Source: Leucaena leucocephala (taxonomy: Eukaryota; Streptophyta; Magnoliopsida; Fabales; Fabaceae). From it: a stretch of DNA of 64,000 nt. A model generated the notes under the pieces. It was given only the letters and a program-made list of their open reading frames with translations, made no database searches and was not told the DNA's origin. The position numbers and the translations under genes were made by a program. Positions 34,553 through 46,240 of the stretch are shown one piece after another (position 1 is the stretch's first letter; each line of letters begins with the position of its first letter). The stretch spans positions 21,783,501 through 21,847,500 of the forward strand of contig CM073554.1 in assembly GCA_037074615.1 (NCBI GenBank), read 5' to 3'.

Positions 34553-36130
34553 TCACGCATGATGACGAAGACATTGATCAAAGTGCCACACGCCTACAAG
34601 CCAAGAACCAGCAATTGCAATTATCATCAGGGAAAGCAATACTTGAGGAACGATGAGGGATGAAATGTTAAAAAAATGAATACGTACCGTGACCCTTTCC
34701 AACCATTCTCAATTGAGCCACATACTTTGCTATCTCCTCGATTGCTTCTACCTACACAAAGGAAAACCTGTTGGGTTCACTTTTTTTCTTTTTTTTTTAC
34801 TGACGAATATTCTCATATTTCCTTCTTTTGTTCTTCCTTTTTGGGCACTCTTTTCGACATGATAGAATAGTGAAGAAATTAAAAGAATTAAAATGGCCAT
34901 GAAACAGATGAACGTTACCTGCTCAGAGAGAAACTCACTCTGAATGAAGTGAGCCAACTCAGGATCATTGTTGTGGTCCGCAACCTATCATTTATCATAT
35001 ATATTCAGAACAAGGAAGAAAATCTCGTACTGATTGGCCTCAAACACAAAAGGGTACTCTAACAATTTGCGGTTTCCTCATCAGGGAAAAAAGTTTCAAC
35101 AAAAAGCTCAAGTAAAGAGGCATTACGCTGTACACATTCAGTAGTTTCTCGTTTGTTAACTTCTCCAAAGACAAAGCTAATTCCATAGCTGCAAAAATCA
35201 TAATTGAAGGTTTTAACAAGAGAATATATAATTGCAGGGGTTCATGAAGAAGACTCACCATACAATGCATCGCCCTTTTCATAATGCTCAAAATCCGAGG
35301 GGGGATTCTTGATGGGGTGAAGTAACACTCGTCCACCACGATCGTTCTGTAAAAATCTCAGTCACAAGAATCATTAGATGGACCCATCTACATATCTCAA
35401 GAGACAATTTAAATTAAAGGTTTTAACTCGTGGATTATGAGGAGACAAAACAAAACCTGATATTTCATAAGTTTCTCAGCATGCTCTCTTTCTTCTTCAC
35501 TTGATTCCTTGAAAAACCTGTTCCCACCAGGAAATCAGAACATGCAATTCATTAGAGAAGTCGTGGGATGAATATGAACGAAGCTTAATTATTGTGGGTT
35601 TCCGAGTGTTACTTGGCAAAGCCCTTCAGAGCAATGTTGTCTCTGTCAAAGTAGGCAAACATGGAGTGGTACACATAGGAAACGTTGTATTCCACGCTGT
35701 CATAAAAGAAAAGAAAAATATGATACAGAGATCATTTTACACTCAAGAACATTTGGAATTTTCGGGGGATACTGGGGTGTAAAAAAATTTCCTTTTGAAA
35801 CAAAAAATAGATGAAAGGTACTTACTTGATCTGCTCGTTAATGGCAGCTTCACACTCATATTGGTAGTTCTGACGAGCCAAAGAAACTTGAGGAGCAATG
35901 GGAACAGTAAGGACGTCCTTCTTGATCTCCTCAAACGGTTCGAAAATAACGGCTGTGGCTGCAGAATTCAGCTCAGGTGATGCATGGACCATGAAATTTC
36001 TTCTGCTTCCTCGGATATTCGCAAGACAGAGTGAGGAAGAAGAACGCAGAGAAGTGGAGTTTCTTGTGAGACCATCCCCAGCAATCGCCGAAGGAGCAAA
36101 CGAAGAAATTTTGAGACATCCAAAACCCAT
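34553..36130 (-). CDS. FER: Plastid ferritin
   Basis: Eight exons, the standard plant ferritin layout: 36130-35826, 35696-35613, 35517-35457, 35346-35259, 35188-35127, 34984-34919, 34751-34688, 34593-34553. They give 256 residues with an intact frame. The ATG at 36130 starts a Ser/Arg-rich chloroplast transit peptide (about 50 residues, to around NFMVHA). The plant extension peptide follows (VIFEPFEEIKKDVLTVP...PQVSLARQ). Ferroxidase-centre segments are CEAAINEQINVEYNVSYVYH, FAYFDRDN, KESSEEEREHAEKLM and ALSLEKLTNEKLL; the C-terminus is KGHGVWHFDQ. Ferritin stores iron as a mineral in a 24-subunit plastid shell and limits oxidative stress. A motif resembling the iron-dependent regulatory sequence lies upstream. 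No missing key residues noted. Confidence 0.96.
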
Positions 36131-36216
36131 TTCTGAGACGAGTCGGTATAATCTGCAAAATGGATACTGGAAACTGGAAAGGAGAAGAGATATGATGGAA
36201 GCGGTGGAGGAGTTGA

Positions 36217-36271
36217 TTATATATCTATATGTCACGATTGTGGGAAAAGTTTGAGGTGTGGCTAGCTCGTG
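36217..36271 (-). promoter_or_regulatory. Ferritin promoter: TATA box and IDRS-like motif
   Basis: On the minus strand, TATATAA at 36223-36217 lies about 90 bases before the ferritin ATG. CACGAGCTAGCCACAC at 36271-36256 lies just upstream. It resembles the iron-dependent regulatory sequence (CACGAG...CC.CCAC type) that represses plant ferritin genes in low iron. Match quality was judged from memory of the consensus. Confidence 0.5.
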
Positions 36272-37872
36272 GCCTAGACGGTGGACAGAAGCTCCAGTCC
36301 AACGTTAATAATATTGGATACCTGGAAGGAAAATTCGGGAAAATTTACGGACACATGATTTTAGGTCTAAGAAAATTGTTATTTAAAGTATAAAAAGAGG
36401 CCGTTAGATAGTTTACCTGAAGGAGGCTATGATGATACTTGGAAGGATTAGAGTTAAAACTCTATCTTGAGGAGTTATTTTAGGATGAATATTAGCAATT
36501 AAGGAATAGGAATAACACAAACAAGGGGCTGCCTCCTTGAGAGAGCATCGTCGTGCGTGTGTATTGAGGATGTTGCCACCTTCACAATTACTGCCACTCC
36601 TTTCCTCCACGCTACTACGCGTGTCACAACTCCCACTCAAAATTGAACTCCCCTTTTTTGTCTCCTCTCTAAACTCAATGCCAGTTTTTTAGTTTTTCAT
36701 TTTCAAAAAAATGTTCTGAAATTTATTAATCTTTCTAAACATTTAATTTACATAAATAATTTTTTATATATATCGTCATTAAGTAGGACGGACGAGCCTT
36801 GTGATTAAATAAAAGGTGAGTTAAATGGCAATTGCAAGTCTTGATTAAAAGATCATTCTTCAGCCAGTATTGTATCTGACGGGGTAAAAAGGGTGCTCAC
36901 TAATTGTGAGAATAAGATGTAATCCAATGGATTGGATTGTTTTGATAAATCTCGAATCCTTATTTTAAAATATCTTATCAAAGATTTACTTGATCATGCG
37001 ATCACAAGACACTGAGCTCGTGCAAGTTCTGGATTCCTTCCCATCAACTTCATGCCCATTTTCTTGTCTTCATAGATTCCTCCAGTTAAAGCAAGCAAAA
37101 TGCAATCATTTTGAATCCTTAATACTGTATCCTAAACCATGTTGTCAAAGATTTACTCCTTCTTCACTCCCTCTTTAAGCCTCCCCACCAAGTTCGAATC
37201 TACTCTTTCATAACTGCTCCTTAAAACCACCAGCAATGGCCACTGCAGCTACAACAATTCCATTCGAGGTTTCCAATCTGTAGCTCTGTGACAGCAGATG
37301 TGTGGGTGTCCTCAATTTTACAGCACTTCAATAGGGTGTGTGATTCATATATACGGATATCAAGCTTTCAAATCTCTCTCCCTCTCCCTCTTTGTATTTT
37401 TTATACTACTTCTACTTTCTTTCTTTCTTTCTTTTGTTCTTTAAATGCCGCCGGACTTAAGTTTGAGTAGGACACCTGGTCATCGACATATATACTTCCT
37501 CTCTTTTGGATCCATTTCCCACCTTAAAAAAATATTCGCCTAATTAAGCTGTAGTGATCAAAATCCACTATCTTAAGCTAAACCCAAGTTACCATTAATT
37601 CTGGCTAGTCTCCTCGCACCAAATGTTCAGGTGCTATCTATGTATGTATACATGTGCATCTTTATGAATTGATTTTGCATTTATAAGAATGAAATATAAC
37701 GATTCTCACAGAAATAGTAGATTAAATCCCTGTCTCGATTATTTAGATAAATGCAAGTTTGGTAATCCAATGACACGAAATCAGTCGAGTTATTTACACT
37801 ACTCTACCTGAACTACTGTAAAATAATAAATTCTAGGAAAATACTATTTCATATTAGGTATTCTAACATTAA
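36272..37872. other. Intergenic region between ferritin and tRNA-Gly
   Basis: No complete gene. A 15-codon ORF at 37236-37283 (MATAATTIPFEVSNL, then stop) follows a pyrimidine-rich leader and looks like the start of a plastid-targeted protein, but nothing coding continues from it. The rest shows only short ORFs without domains. Confidence 0.4.
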
Positions 37873-37943
37873 GCACCAGTGGTCTAGTGGTAGAATAGTA
37901 CCCTGCCACGGTACAGACCCGGGTTCGATTCCCGGCTGGTGCA
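37873..37943 (+). tRNA. tRNA-Gly (anticodon GCC)
   Basis: 71-base tRNA. The acceptor stem GCACCAG pairs with CTGGTGC, with discriminator A at 37943. The D-arm contains TGGTCTAGTGGTAGAAT (box A), the anticodon GCC is at 37905-37907 in loop CTGCCAC, and the T-arm is CCGGGTTCGATTCCCGG (box B). There is no intron and CCA is not encoded, as expected for a nuclear gene. It reads GGC/GGU glycine codons in cytosolic translation. Confidence 0.98.
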
Positions 37944-38107
37944 TTACCCTTTTTCATTTTTGTTCGCATGTGATGTGAAATTCAGCGCATCCGTCAAACG
38001 CAGTCTTTAAAACACAGATAATCTATCATTTTAATTTTTACTTACAATGATGATTCAATACTGGGAGAAAGAAAACATTAGAATGAGCTAAGAAAGACGG
38101 AAGAGAA

Positions 38108-39202
38108 TTAGAATTTGTCTACAACAACGCCATCTCTAGAAACTTCGTAAGCTTCCCTACTCCTACTTTTCTTCAAACCGGCAGTGATATGAAGCTTGGA
38201 AGGGCCCTCAGAAGCAATGTTGGTGACTTTGATCCAAATCAACGTAATCTTCGTCTTCATTCCTTCTATCTCTGTCAACCTCCCTGTGTCCAGAACACCA
38301 CTCACAGTTTTATCAAAACGCAGTACCGATGAATCCTTGTATCCCACCTCACACACCTCTCCCATGTTAACCACAAGCTTCTTTGTCTGTTCATTATATT
38401 CATAGTTTGTCGCGTCTCTTGGAAACATTCCTACGGGCAGATCATTCTCCTTTAGCAACTCTGCTAATGGCTTTTACATCTTTCCTGCTCACATCTCATT
38501 TGTACCCGATCATTTTTAACCAATCTTCATATATAGTGAAACAAACATTAATATTGCTGCCATGAAGAGGAAAGAGATACGAACCTTTTACTTTGTTGAC
38601 CAACCATTTTGTTCCTCCTTCTATACTGTTTGTCAGTGACTAAGCACCAATAACGAGAAAAAAACCAATCAGTACAGAAATATATTGAAAGTACTATTTT
38701 ATAATATAAAACTCAAACATATATAAAGGATGGAAGCATTAATTAGAGAACTCAACAATGTTAATGGGGCTCAAGAACAGTAGGTCACAAAGAGATCACA
38801 ATTGCAAAGTTATGATAAGAGCAGAATAATTAAAGAACCTATATATATAGTTGTTATGATCCGATTGTTTGCAAGGTATAAGATATTTGAAATCAGAATT
38901 TTGAGTCGTTAATTTCCACAATATGAATTGTGAATGTTAGTTTTCAAGAACACGTAAACCTCTTTCTAACTTTGATATCAATACAATAAACCTGTAAGAG
39001 ACAGATTTTAGAGAAAGGCTATTGTAGAGGTTATTAATTAATTTTATCAAGTCTGAATATTAAGAAAGGAAATTAATGAATGAATCGAAGTGGAGAAAAT
39101 GAAAGAGATACGAACATTGATATCATTGCCGACAGAAGCGAGTTCCTTGGTGGCCTTGTCTTTAAACCAGTATGTTCCGACAGCGTTGGCCACTTGATCC
39201 AT
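38108..39202 (-). CDS. DUF538 family protein with an in-frame stop at the exon 3 start
   Basis: Three exons: 39202-39116, 38639-38585, 38484-38108, giving 172 codons. Exon 1 encodes MDQVANAVGTYWFKDKATKE and LASVGNDIN, exon 2 SLTNSIEGGTKWLVNKVK. Exon 3 carries the DUF538 core: LKENDLPVGMFPRDATNYEY, CEVGYKDSSVLRF, IEGMKTKITLIWIKV and the end YEVSRDGVVVDKF. With the expected acceptor (GTGAGCAG before GAAAG), exon 3 begins GKM-stop-KPLAELLKEN, so codon 51 is TAA where relatives have Gln (CAA to TAA). An alternative acceptor 24 bases downstream (CATTAGCAG before AGTTGC, exon start 38460) keeps the frame and removes the stop, losing eight residues. The function of DUF538 proteins is poorly known; some respond to stress. 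Whether this allele is a pseudogene or is rescued by splicing cannot be decided here. Confidence 0.85.
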
Positions 39203-42200
39203 TCTCAAACCTTGTCAATTATATTCTCCACACTCAGATCCCAATTTTCAACACTAGAATCTCTCTCTCTCTCTCTGTGTGTCGCAAAGCGAAAGAAGAA
39301 AGCAAATGAAATTTTCAGAGCGAAGAAGAAGGAGAAGCAGCCTGGTTTTTCGCTATGCCCATTTCTCACCTCTTTCTTTAATTTTAGGCCTCCATACCTC
39401 GCTTCGTTGCATTCCTTAATTAGTCACCAATCAAGTTATTAAAATTGATTCTTACATACAAATAAATACATTTGTGAATAATGAGGAATGTCTCTTTTCC
39501 GTCTTATATATTTTTTATGTTTTGTTTTTTATTCTGATGTAATACACCTCCAATCCTTAATATAGAGTATCTAATTAGAAAGTTAATCTTAATCTTAAAT
39601 ATAAAATATATTTATTAATTTTTCTCAAATTATCCATTTTATACTTTTCAATAATAATCAACTAACAGAATGAATGAGTGAATTGAAGAAGATAATTATA
39701 ATATTTTAAAAGAAAAATATCATATTGTATAACTAATTTAAATATTTTTTTAATCTAATTAAATATATTCTATAATAAAGATATAAATAGTATATTATTT
39801 AATATATTATTTAATGAACAATAGTCCTACATAAATCTAGACTGATAAAAGAACTCCAAAAATTATATACTTATAACATAGTTAATTAACAAAACGTTTT
39901 GGATCAACAAAAACATCAAGGGAGATATTCTGGGAGGCAGGATCAAAGCCAACTCGCTCTTTCATCTCAGATAAGTTTATTTGTGTTTGTATGATACGTC
40001 ACAATATTGTTGATTAATTAAGCACAGTGTGACTCGTTATTTTATTCCTTCAGTTTTGTCCCATGCTCATGACCCCGCGGATAGTGATTTACTATTTACT
40101 AGGAAAACTCATTTATTAGATATAGTTCAATAAAGAAAGAAAGAAAAAAGGGATGAAGTTCAAGTTGACCAAAAAGATATATGGACTCAACTTTAATTTA
40201 AAATGTTGGATACGGCGGCCGATTTCAGAGTGAAAAATAATTAAGCAAGTGGTTCGTAAAGCTGCATCATGATGTTGTGGACAATTCTGGTGGATGCTTC
40301 TTGTTCGCATTAGTTAGATGTGATTAATTGGCAAGTATGATTCTCCGTGATTATTATCGCATTTTATTTTCTCGGGAAAGTGACATTTATCATAATGTGT
40401 TATCCAAGTTGATGCCCAGCAGATTCGCAGAAAGCCCCCCTCACCTTTTGAAGATTTATTTCATCACACCCATATATATATATATATATATATATATTTC
40501 TTTATTGCATGATTGTGATCTATGAACTTCGATTCGCTTGTAAAAGCATATAGAAAGAGATCGCAGTATATCCCAAGATATGATCTCCAGGTTTACTCAT
40601 TTAGCTTCTCTTTTGTTTTCTTTGGCAGTAAAAAACACGAGTACTTGAGATTACAGGAAATTCATGCTAATTTAAGAAATGGAACTCAATATCTTTCCGA
40701 TGCTGACAAAGTTTTGTTTTTTTATGAATACTTTTGATATTAATTGAATGCTTTTGGATATATATTGGCGGCTTGGAAGAAACGAGGAAAGAGGGGAAAT
40801 ATGAATTTTCTTAATATTTAATTTCATTAAGCCACCGATTTAAAATATAAATAAATACTATCTATCCAGAAAAAATAGAGAAGAAAAATAACCATAATGT
40901 ATATTTTTTTTAATTAAAAAAAAGTCCAACCTAATGGGCTGACCTACGTAACTTGCAAATGAGTTAATAAAAAAAAAGAAGCATTACATATTTTTAGCCT
41001 TAAAAGTATTATTGTAATTCTAATCGTAATATTTAGATAAATATTCTAATTTTTAGATATTTAGGTTTATGTCTGAGGGTAATAAACAATTTATCATACC
41101 TAATATTAGTATTATTTAAAAAAAAGAGATTTCATCCTACTCTTAAATCGTGGTGAATTTAACTATCTTTTAAAAAAATTTATAAAAAAAAAAAGAATTT
41201 CTATCAATTTTTAAGAATATTTAAAAAAAGAGGAATAGGAGCTTGAAGAAGGGGGCAGGGCGGGAAGGAGAGGTCAAAGTCAATAAACAGTGTGGGGAAG
41301 TTGGGGCCCACTTGAGAGGGGGAACCTACGGGGATGAATCAAAGGAAAGACATGTTGCTATTAATTTCTCGTCGCTATCTCACATGTGATTCCCCTACGC
41401 TATTCACATTTTATGACCTACATCTCTATTTTATCTAAACCCACAAAAAACTCAGCCTATGTCTAACAAATACATTTCTATTTTTTTAAAATTTTAAACA
41501 CACAATGGTCCATTCATTGATTGCAAATGAATAGATATATATTGAGATGATAATAAATTTAGAAAAAATGATTAAAAAACAATATTACTTTGAGTCATAA
41601 AAATAATTTTTCTTTTAGTTAACATCATAATACTTAAATTAGGAGACAAATTACGCACTAATAATATGAAATAATAAGTAATAATAAATATTTGACTTTT
41701 TATTTATATGAGAAATATTATATCACTATGTTACAAGATCAATTCAAGAATTACTCACCTCCCATGTTGAATATGAGTTATGAGCTTTTATTGGGTAATA
41801 ATTATATTAAGGCATCAATAATTGAGAAGTGGAGGGGAGGAGATAATAAAATATTAAAAGAGAAAGAGAAGGAGAAGGAGAAGGAGAAACTAAGGGTGTG
41901 TTTCTTGGTTTGTGTGGTGTGCGATGTAATTTAAAAGAAGTTGGAGAAGATGTCATAGTCCCTTACGACCCCCTCTTTGCAAGTTGATCCTTCTTTTAAT
42001 GCAATCTAGCCTTTCTGTGTCCCCTATTTACCAAACTGCCCATTCCCCTTCCATTTCTCCTCCATGCATAATCCCAATTATACCCCCTCCCTTCTTAAAG
42101 CATTTTAAGACGCTACTTATTATTAATGGATTTACAATCAAAATTCACACGCTCAAGTCTCAACATCAACCTAGCTGATCATTTAAACTGTTCACAATTT

Positions 42201-43076
42201 AAATATTTTAAAAATTAGATTTAATCATAACTATAAAACTTTAATATATTTTATCCATCACATTTATAATATTTTTTTAAAAATATTTCTCTTGATTACA
42301 TTCATTAAATTTTTTTATTTAAAGATAGTCTTAATAAAATATAATATTCTTAAAAAATAAATTATATTTATTATAAATAATTAATATAATTTTTTTTAAT
42401 TTATATAAATTAATTATCTAACTGTTATATTAACGGCATAAGAAAGTAAGTAGTTGTCAAGTGATTTGCCTGTTTTTTTGTCATTCCAATAGTTATTTAT
42501 GTATTTTAGTAGGTTTTGAGCAACTTTATCTATTATTTCAATTGGTTTTTGTACATATTTCAATATAACTTAAATGTTAAATAAAAATACAATGTTCTAG
42601 AGATAAGTAACATTTTTTATTACAGAATAAATAATTATTTACTAATTAACTCAAGTTGTTTGAATAGTTGCTCTCATTCATTTAAAAAGTGGTCAGAGGT
42701 TTTTTTTTCTCCTTTATATATAGAGTAATTAGTTGGAAGAAGTCTAGCTATATTTTGCCCTTCATAGTCTCCGGGAGATCAATCTTTCCTAATGGCGGAA
42801 AATACTCCTAGATTAATCTTTTCTTCCACAACGAAAGTGTTATTTACCACGCACAAGAGGTCGACTCATTGTGCGCATGCATGGGAGAAAGAACGGGGGA
42901 GTGGAAAGGGTAAAGTGGTAATTGGAAATAGTTAAAGGCAGGCCATTTTGGTAAATTAAGTAGGAGCAAGTTGGCCTCTAATTGGATCATCCCACATGAA
43001 CTTCGTTAACCTTTCCATCTTTCCAAAATCCACCCCCCAACCATCACCCCCTTCTTCTTTCTCGTCTCACCGTTAC
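39203..43076. other. Gene-poor region between DUF538 and PYL genes
   Basis: The left end should hold the DUF538 promoter; a CT tract lies at 39261-39276. A 27-codon minus-strand ORF at 39965-39882 encodes RVGFDPASQNISLDVFVDPK, which reads like a real protein fragment but has no recognisable continuation. A TA tract lies at 40476-40497 and a GGAGAA repeat at 41861-41888. No complete gene is supported. Confidence 0.4.
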
Positions 43077-43083
43077 TATATAA
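43077..43083 (+). promoter_or_regulatory. TATA box of the PYL gene
   Basis: TATATAA lies 69 bases before the ATG at 43152. It places transcription start after the in-frame ATG at 42996, so that ATG is promoter DNA and not the true start. Confidence 0.7.
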
Positions 43084-43151
43084 CTCTCCCTGCATTTTTA
43101 CCGGAACCCCCCTCCCTCCAGATTCACTCCCACGATTCTTCCTCTTCAAAA

Positions 43152-43775
43152 ATGCCCCCTAAATCTTCTGTTCTCCTTCACAGAATCAGCCACCCTACCG
43201 CCGTTGTCCCCCACCGCCTCCTTCGGGGTGATCCTATCGCCGCTTCTTCCACCGCCACCATACCCGACCAGGTCGTCCCCTACCACACCCACGCCGTTTC
43301 TCCCAACCAGTGCTGCTCCGCCGTCACCCAGAACATCACCGCCGCGGTTCCCACCGTCTGGTCCGTCGTTCGCCGCTTCGATAACCCCCAGGCCTACAAA
43401 AACTTCGTCAAGAGCTGCCACGTCCTCGTCGGCGATGGCGACGTGGGCACCCTCCGAGAAGTCCACGTAATATCTGGCCTTCCCGCCGCTAACAGCACGG
43501 AGCGCCTCGAGATCCTGGACGACGAGCGACATGTTCTAAGCTTCAGCGTTGTCGGCGGGGACCACAGGCTCTCCAACTACCGCTCCGTGACGACGCTTCA
43601 CCCCGATGGAGACGGCGAGGGCACCGTGGTGGTGGAATCGTACGTGGTGGACGTGCCGCAGGGGAACACGAAGGAGGACACTTGCGTGTTCGTGGACACG
43701 ATCGTCCGGTGCAACCTGCAGTCTCTGGCGCAAAAGGCCCAGGACTTGGCCAGACGAAACCCCATCGAAGAGTAG
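43152..43775 (+). CDS. PYL4: Abscisic-acid receptor, PYL4/5/6 type
   Basis: Intronless, 207 residues, the length of Arabidopsis PYL4. The first 45 residues are variable. The START-like ABA-binding fold then follows: CCSAVTQNITAAVPTVWSVV, FDNPQAYKNFVKSC with the ABA-contacting Lys at about residue 83, the gate loop SGLPA at 108-112, Glu at 117, the latch HRL at 138-140, and the C-terminal helix DTIVRCNLQSLAQKAQDLAR. ABA binding closes gate and latch and lets the receptor inhibit clade A PP2C phosphatases, releasing SnRK2 kinases. It acts in the cytosol and nucleus. The start is chosen over an in-frame ATG at 42996 because the TATA box lies between them. The coding region is strikingly GC-rich for this window, as is common for this subfamily. 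PYL4 versus PYL5/6 cannot be settled by eye; neighbours favour PYL4/6. Confidence 0.95.
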   Translation: MPPKSSVLLHRISHPTAVVPHRLLRGDPIAASSTATIPDQVVPYHTHAVSPNQCCSAVTQNITAAVPTVWSVVRRFDNPQAYKNFVKSCHVLVGDGDVGTLREVHVISGLPAANSTERLEILDDERHVLSFSVVGGDHRLSNYRSVTTLHPDGDGEGTVVVESYVVDVPQGNTKEDTCVFVDTIVRCNLQSLAQKAQDLARRNPIEE

Positions 43776-44405
43776 CGAGTTGCTCTATGTAATTCTTCTT
43801 CTTTTTTTTTCTTTCTCTTGCCCTTTTCTTTTGCTGAGATATTTTCTGAAAATGAGAAATTAGAAATTAGAAATTCAATATTATATTACGTTGCTGTATT
43901 CTTGAAAACATGGCACCGCACCTTGTTTTGTGATTAGGAAGATATTGTAAGTTGGCCTTGGCTAGCTGTCTGATTCTTTGCTTTTCTCTTCTTCTCTTTT
44001 TGTTGGGGTTAACTTTAGCTCCATAGTTTTTGACTTCTCCTAGCTTGCATGAAATAATGCTCCATCCTGCAATGCATATATGATACTTGAATTAAATTGT
44101 ATATACATCACTACCTAGTTTACTTGGTTTTTTTAAAAAGAAAGAGTTGCCATACATTGCTGAAACTATAATTGTGAAGTCATTAGGCGTGTACTTAAAT
44201 CTCTATAAGGTCACTAAATTCATCGCATACGCTGAGTTTCTTTTACTTCTCCGGGATATGTATGATAACTTGAGGAGGAGGAGGGGGAGGAGGGAACAGG
44301 AAGGGGGTAATAGGTAGCTGGGATCAGCTGTAGCGCGTGCTTTTGTCTGAATAAATAAATAATACTTGAAAGAAGGGGAGATGCAAGTTGCAGTATTATC
44401 GATTT
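43776..44405. other. PYL 3' region and intergenic DNA
   Basis: Holds the expected PYL 3' UTR and a GGAGGA-rich stretch at 44273-44298. No gene is recognised. Confidence 0.4.
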
Positions 44406-44408
44406 AGA

Positions 44409-44960
44409 AGAGGATAAAGGGCTCTTTGAATAGGATTTTAAAAATGGGCTTATGGAAAAAAAGGGATTTTGAATAGCTTATAGAAAAGGACTTTTGGAGA
44501 AGAGATTATAAAAAAAAAGTAGTTTTGAATAAATGAGTGTTTGGATAGATATTTATAAAAGGGGTTTTATTATTAGTAAATTACGAAAAAAGATATGAAT
44601 ATTAAATGAGGAGAGATAAGAGATGAGAGGAAAGAGGAGAGAGGGTGTAAGAAAAAAATAGAGAAAAAGTAGGAGAGAGGAGAAAGGGTGTAAGAAAAAG
44701 TAGGAGAGAGGGTGTAAGAAAAAGTAGGAGAGAGGGTGTAAGAAAAAGTAGGGGTAATATAGTAATTGATTAGTTCAAACGTGGTTTACTGTTCCAGAAG
44801 CTACTCTGACCAGTTTATCTGAAACCTTAGTTTTAAACCATAGTTTAGTCCAAAAGCCCGTTTAAATAAATATGACTGTTTGTTTTAAAATTTCTCCAAA
44901 TCTAGATTTTGAGCTAAATCTTGGTTTAAAACTAAGATTTATGACTTTTCAAACAGGTAC
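44409..44960 (-). mobile_element. MITE-like element, family 1, copy B (approximate ends)
   Basis: Reverse-oriented copy of the element at 61.57 kb. Shared blocks on the minus strand are AAACAAACAGTCATATTT, TTTAAACCATAGTTTAGTCC-like inversions, GTTTCAGATAAACTGGTCAG and AATTACTATATTACCCC. Its pyrimidine-rich middle has expanded: a roughly 24-bp unit (GTGTAAGAAAAAGTAGGAGA on the plus strand) is repeated three to four times at about 44646-44755. Confidence 0.68.
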
Positions 44961-45778
44961 AAAGTTGTACTACTTTTTAAGCTTTCCCCTAATTCTATTA
45001 TAAAACGAACGAATAAGGAGGAGGAGGGGCGACGGCGAGGGAAGAAGCCATGGAGAACCGAGTAAAAGGGATAAGTTTAACCATATTTGAATTTAATTAA
45101 CCACTACTCCCTCCCTCCATTCTTTTTTTATAAAAGATATTCAGAGATTGCCTTTAATTTTTTTATTCTTAGTTTTCTATTTTTCTCCCATTTAATCACC
45201 TATGTTAATATTATTGTATTTATTTTTAAGGTAAATTATTAAAGAATATCTTTTTTTTATTGGTTAATTTTTCCTCTTTGGCCCCTCTCTTCCCATAAAT
45301 AAAGATATTTAAAAAAAATTATATTTTTTATATATTTATGATCTTTAACTAACTTTTTTATTAAAAAAAATTGATTTAGTCTCTTATAAAAAAAATAGAT
45401 AGAGTAATATTTAATATTTAATATTCTATTAGTTCTTTAATATAATATTTAGTTAAAAAAATTTAGATAGATTAAATAAATTAATTATTTATGATTAAAT
45501 ATAAATTTATATTATTTATTTATCTACTAAAATTAGTTAAATAATTTTTATATTAGTTATAATTAATTTATTTTATTTTTTAAATTTATTTAAAAAATTA
45601 ACTTATCTTATATTATAGATAAAAAGAATATTTAATATCTCTTTTACGGCACTACCATATGCAGTAGAAATTATAGATTCAAATTTTAAAAATAAAATAT
45701 GTCCATTTTAAGAAATAAAGATAAGTACACGTATCCTTCTCAAACATTTTCTGGCGGGGTTAGCAACCTTCTTTATTT

Positions 45779-46240
45779 AGTGTGTTTAGTTTTTCAAAAA
45801 CTTATGTTTTAAAATTTAAATTTAGATAAAATTTAAATTTAGAGACAAATAGCTATATTTGTTCAAAAAAAAAATTTAAATTAAATTATAATTTAAAATT
45901 AGAATTTCTGATAAACTGGTTAGAGTAATTTATGGACAATAAAAGAGCTTATATATTAATTAATTATTATATTACCTCTATTTTTTCTTATATTATCTTT
46001 TATCTCTCTTTTTTTTTCTTATACATTCTCTCTTTTCTTTTTTATACCATCTATCATCTCTTATCTTTTATCTCTCTTATAATTAACAATCATACTCTTT
46101 TTAATAATTTATCAATAACCAAAATACTTTTAAAAATAATTATTTAAACACTCGTTTATTTAAAATAATTTTTTTTATAATTTTTTTTTAAAAAACTATC
46201 TATTTTTTTTATAAATTATTTTATAAATTCTTATTTAAAT
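45779..46240 (+). mobile_element. MITE-like element, family 1, copy C (approximate ends)
   Basis: Plus-strand copy sharing ATAGCTATATTTGTTCAAA, TTTCTGATAAACTGGTTAGA, AAAAGAGCTTATATATTA, the pyrimidine-rich middle with CATCTATCATCTCTTATC, and a tail CACTCGTTTATTTAAAATAA with the copy at 61.57 kb. No coding capacity. It lies about 0.8 kb from copy B in opposite orientation. Confidence 0.65.

Noticed and set aside
42996..43151. Upstream in-frame ATG for the PYL gene
   Set aside because: A TATA box at 43077-43083 lies downstream of it and the extra residues have no family similarity; the 43152 start gives the standard 207 residues.
43146..43576. Long antisense and alternative-frame ORFs across the PYL gene
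   Set aside because: They arise from high GC content and few stop codons; they show no domain or signal and the sense protein is unambiguous.
44640..44760. Possible CRISPR-like array (regular 24-bp repeats)
   Set aside because: The units are contiguous tandem repeats without spacers, within a plant MITE-like element.
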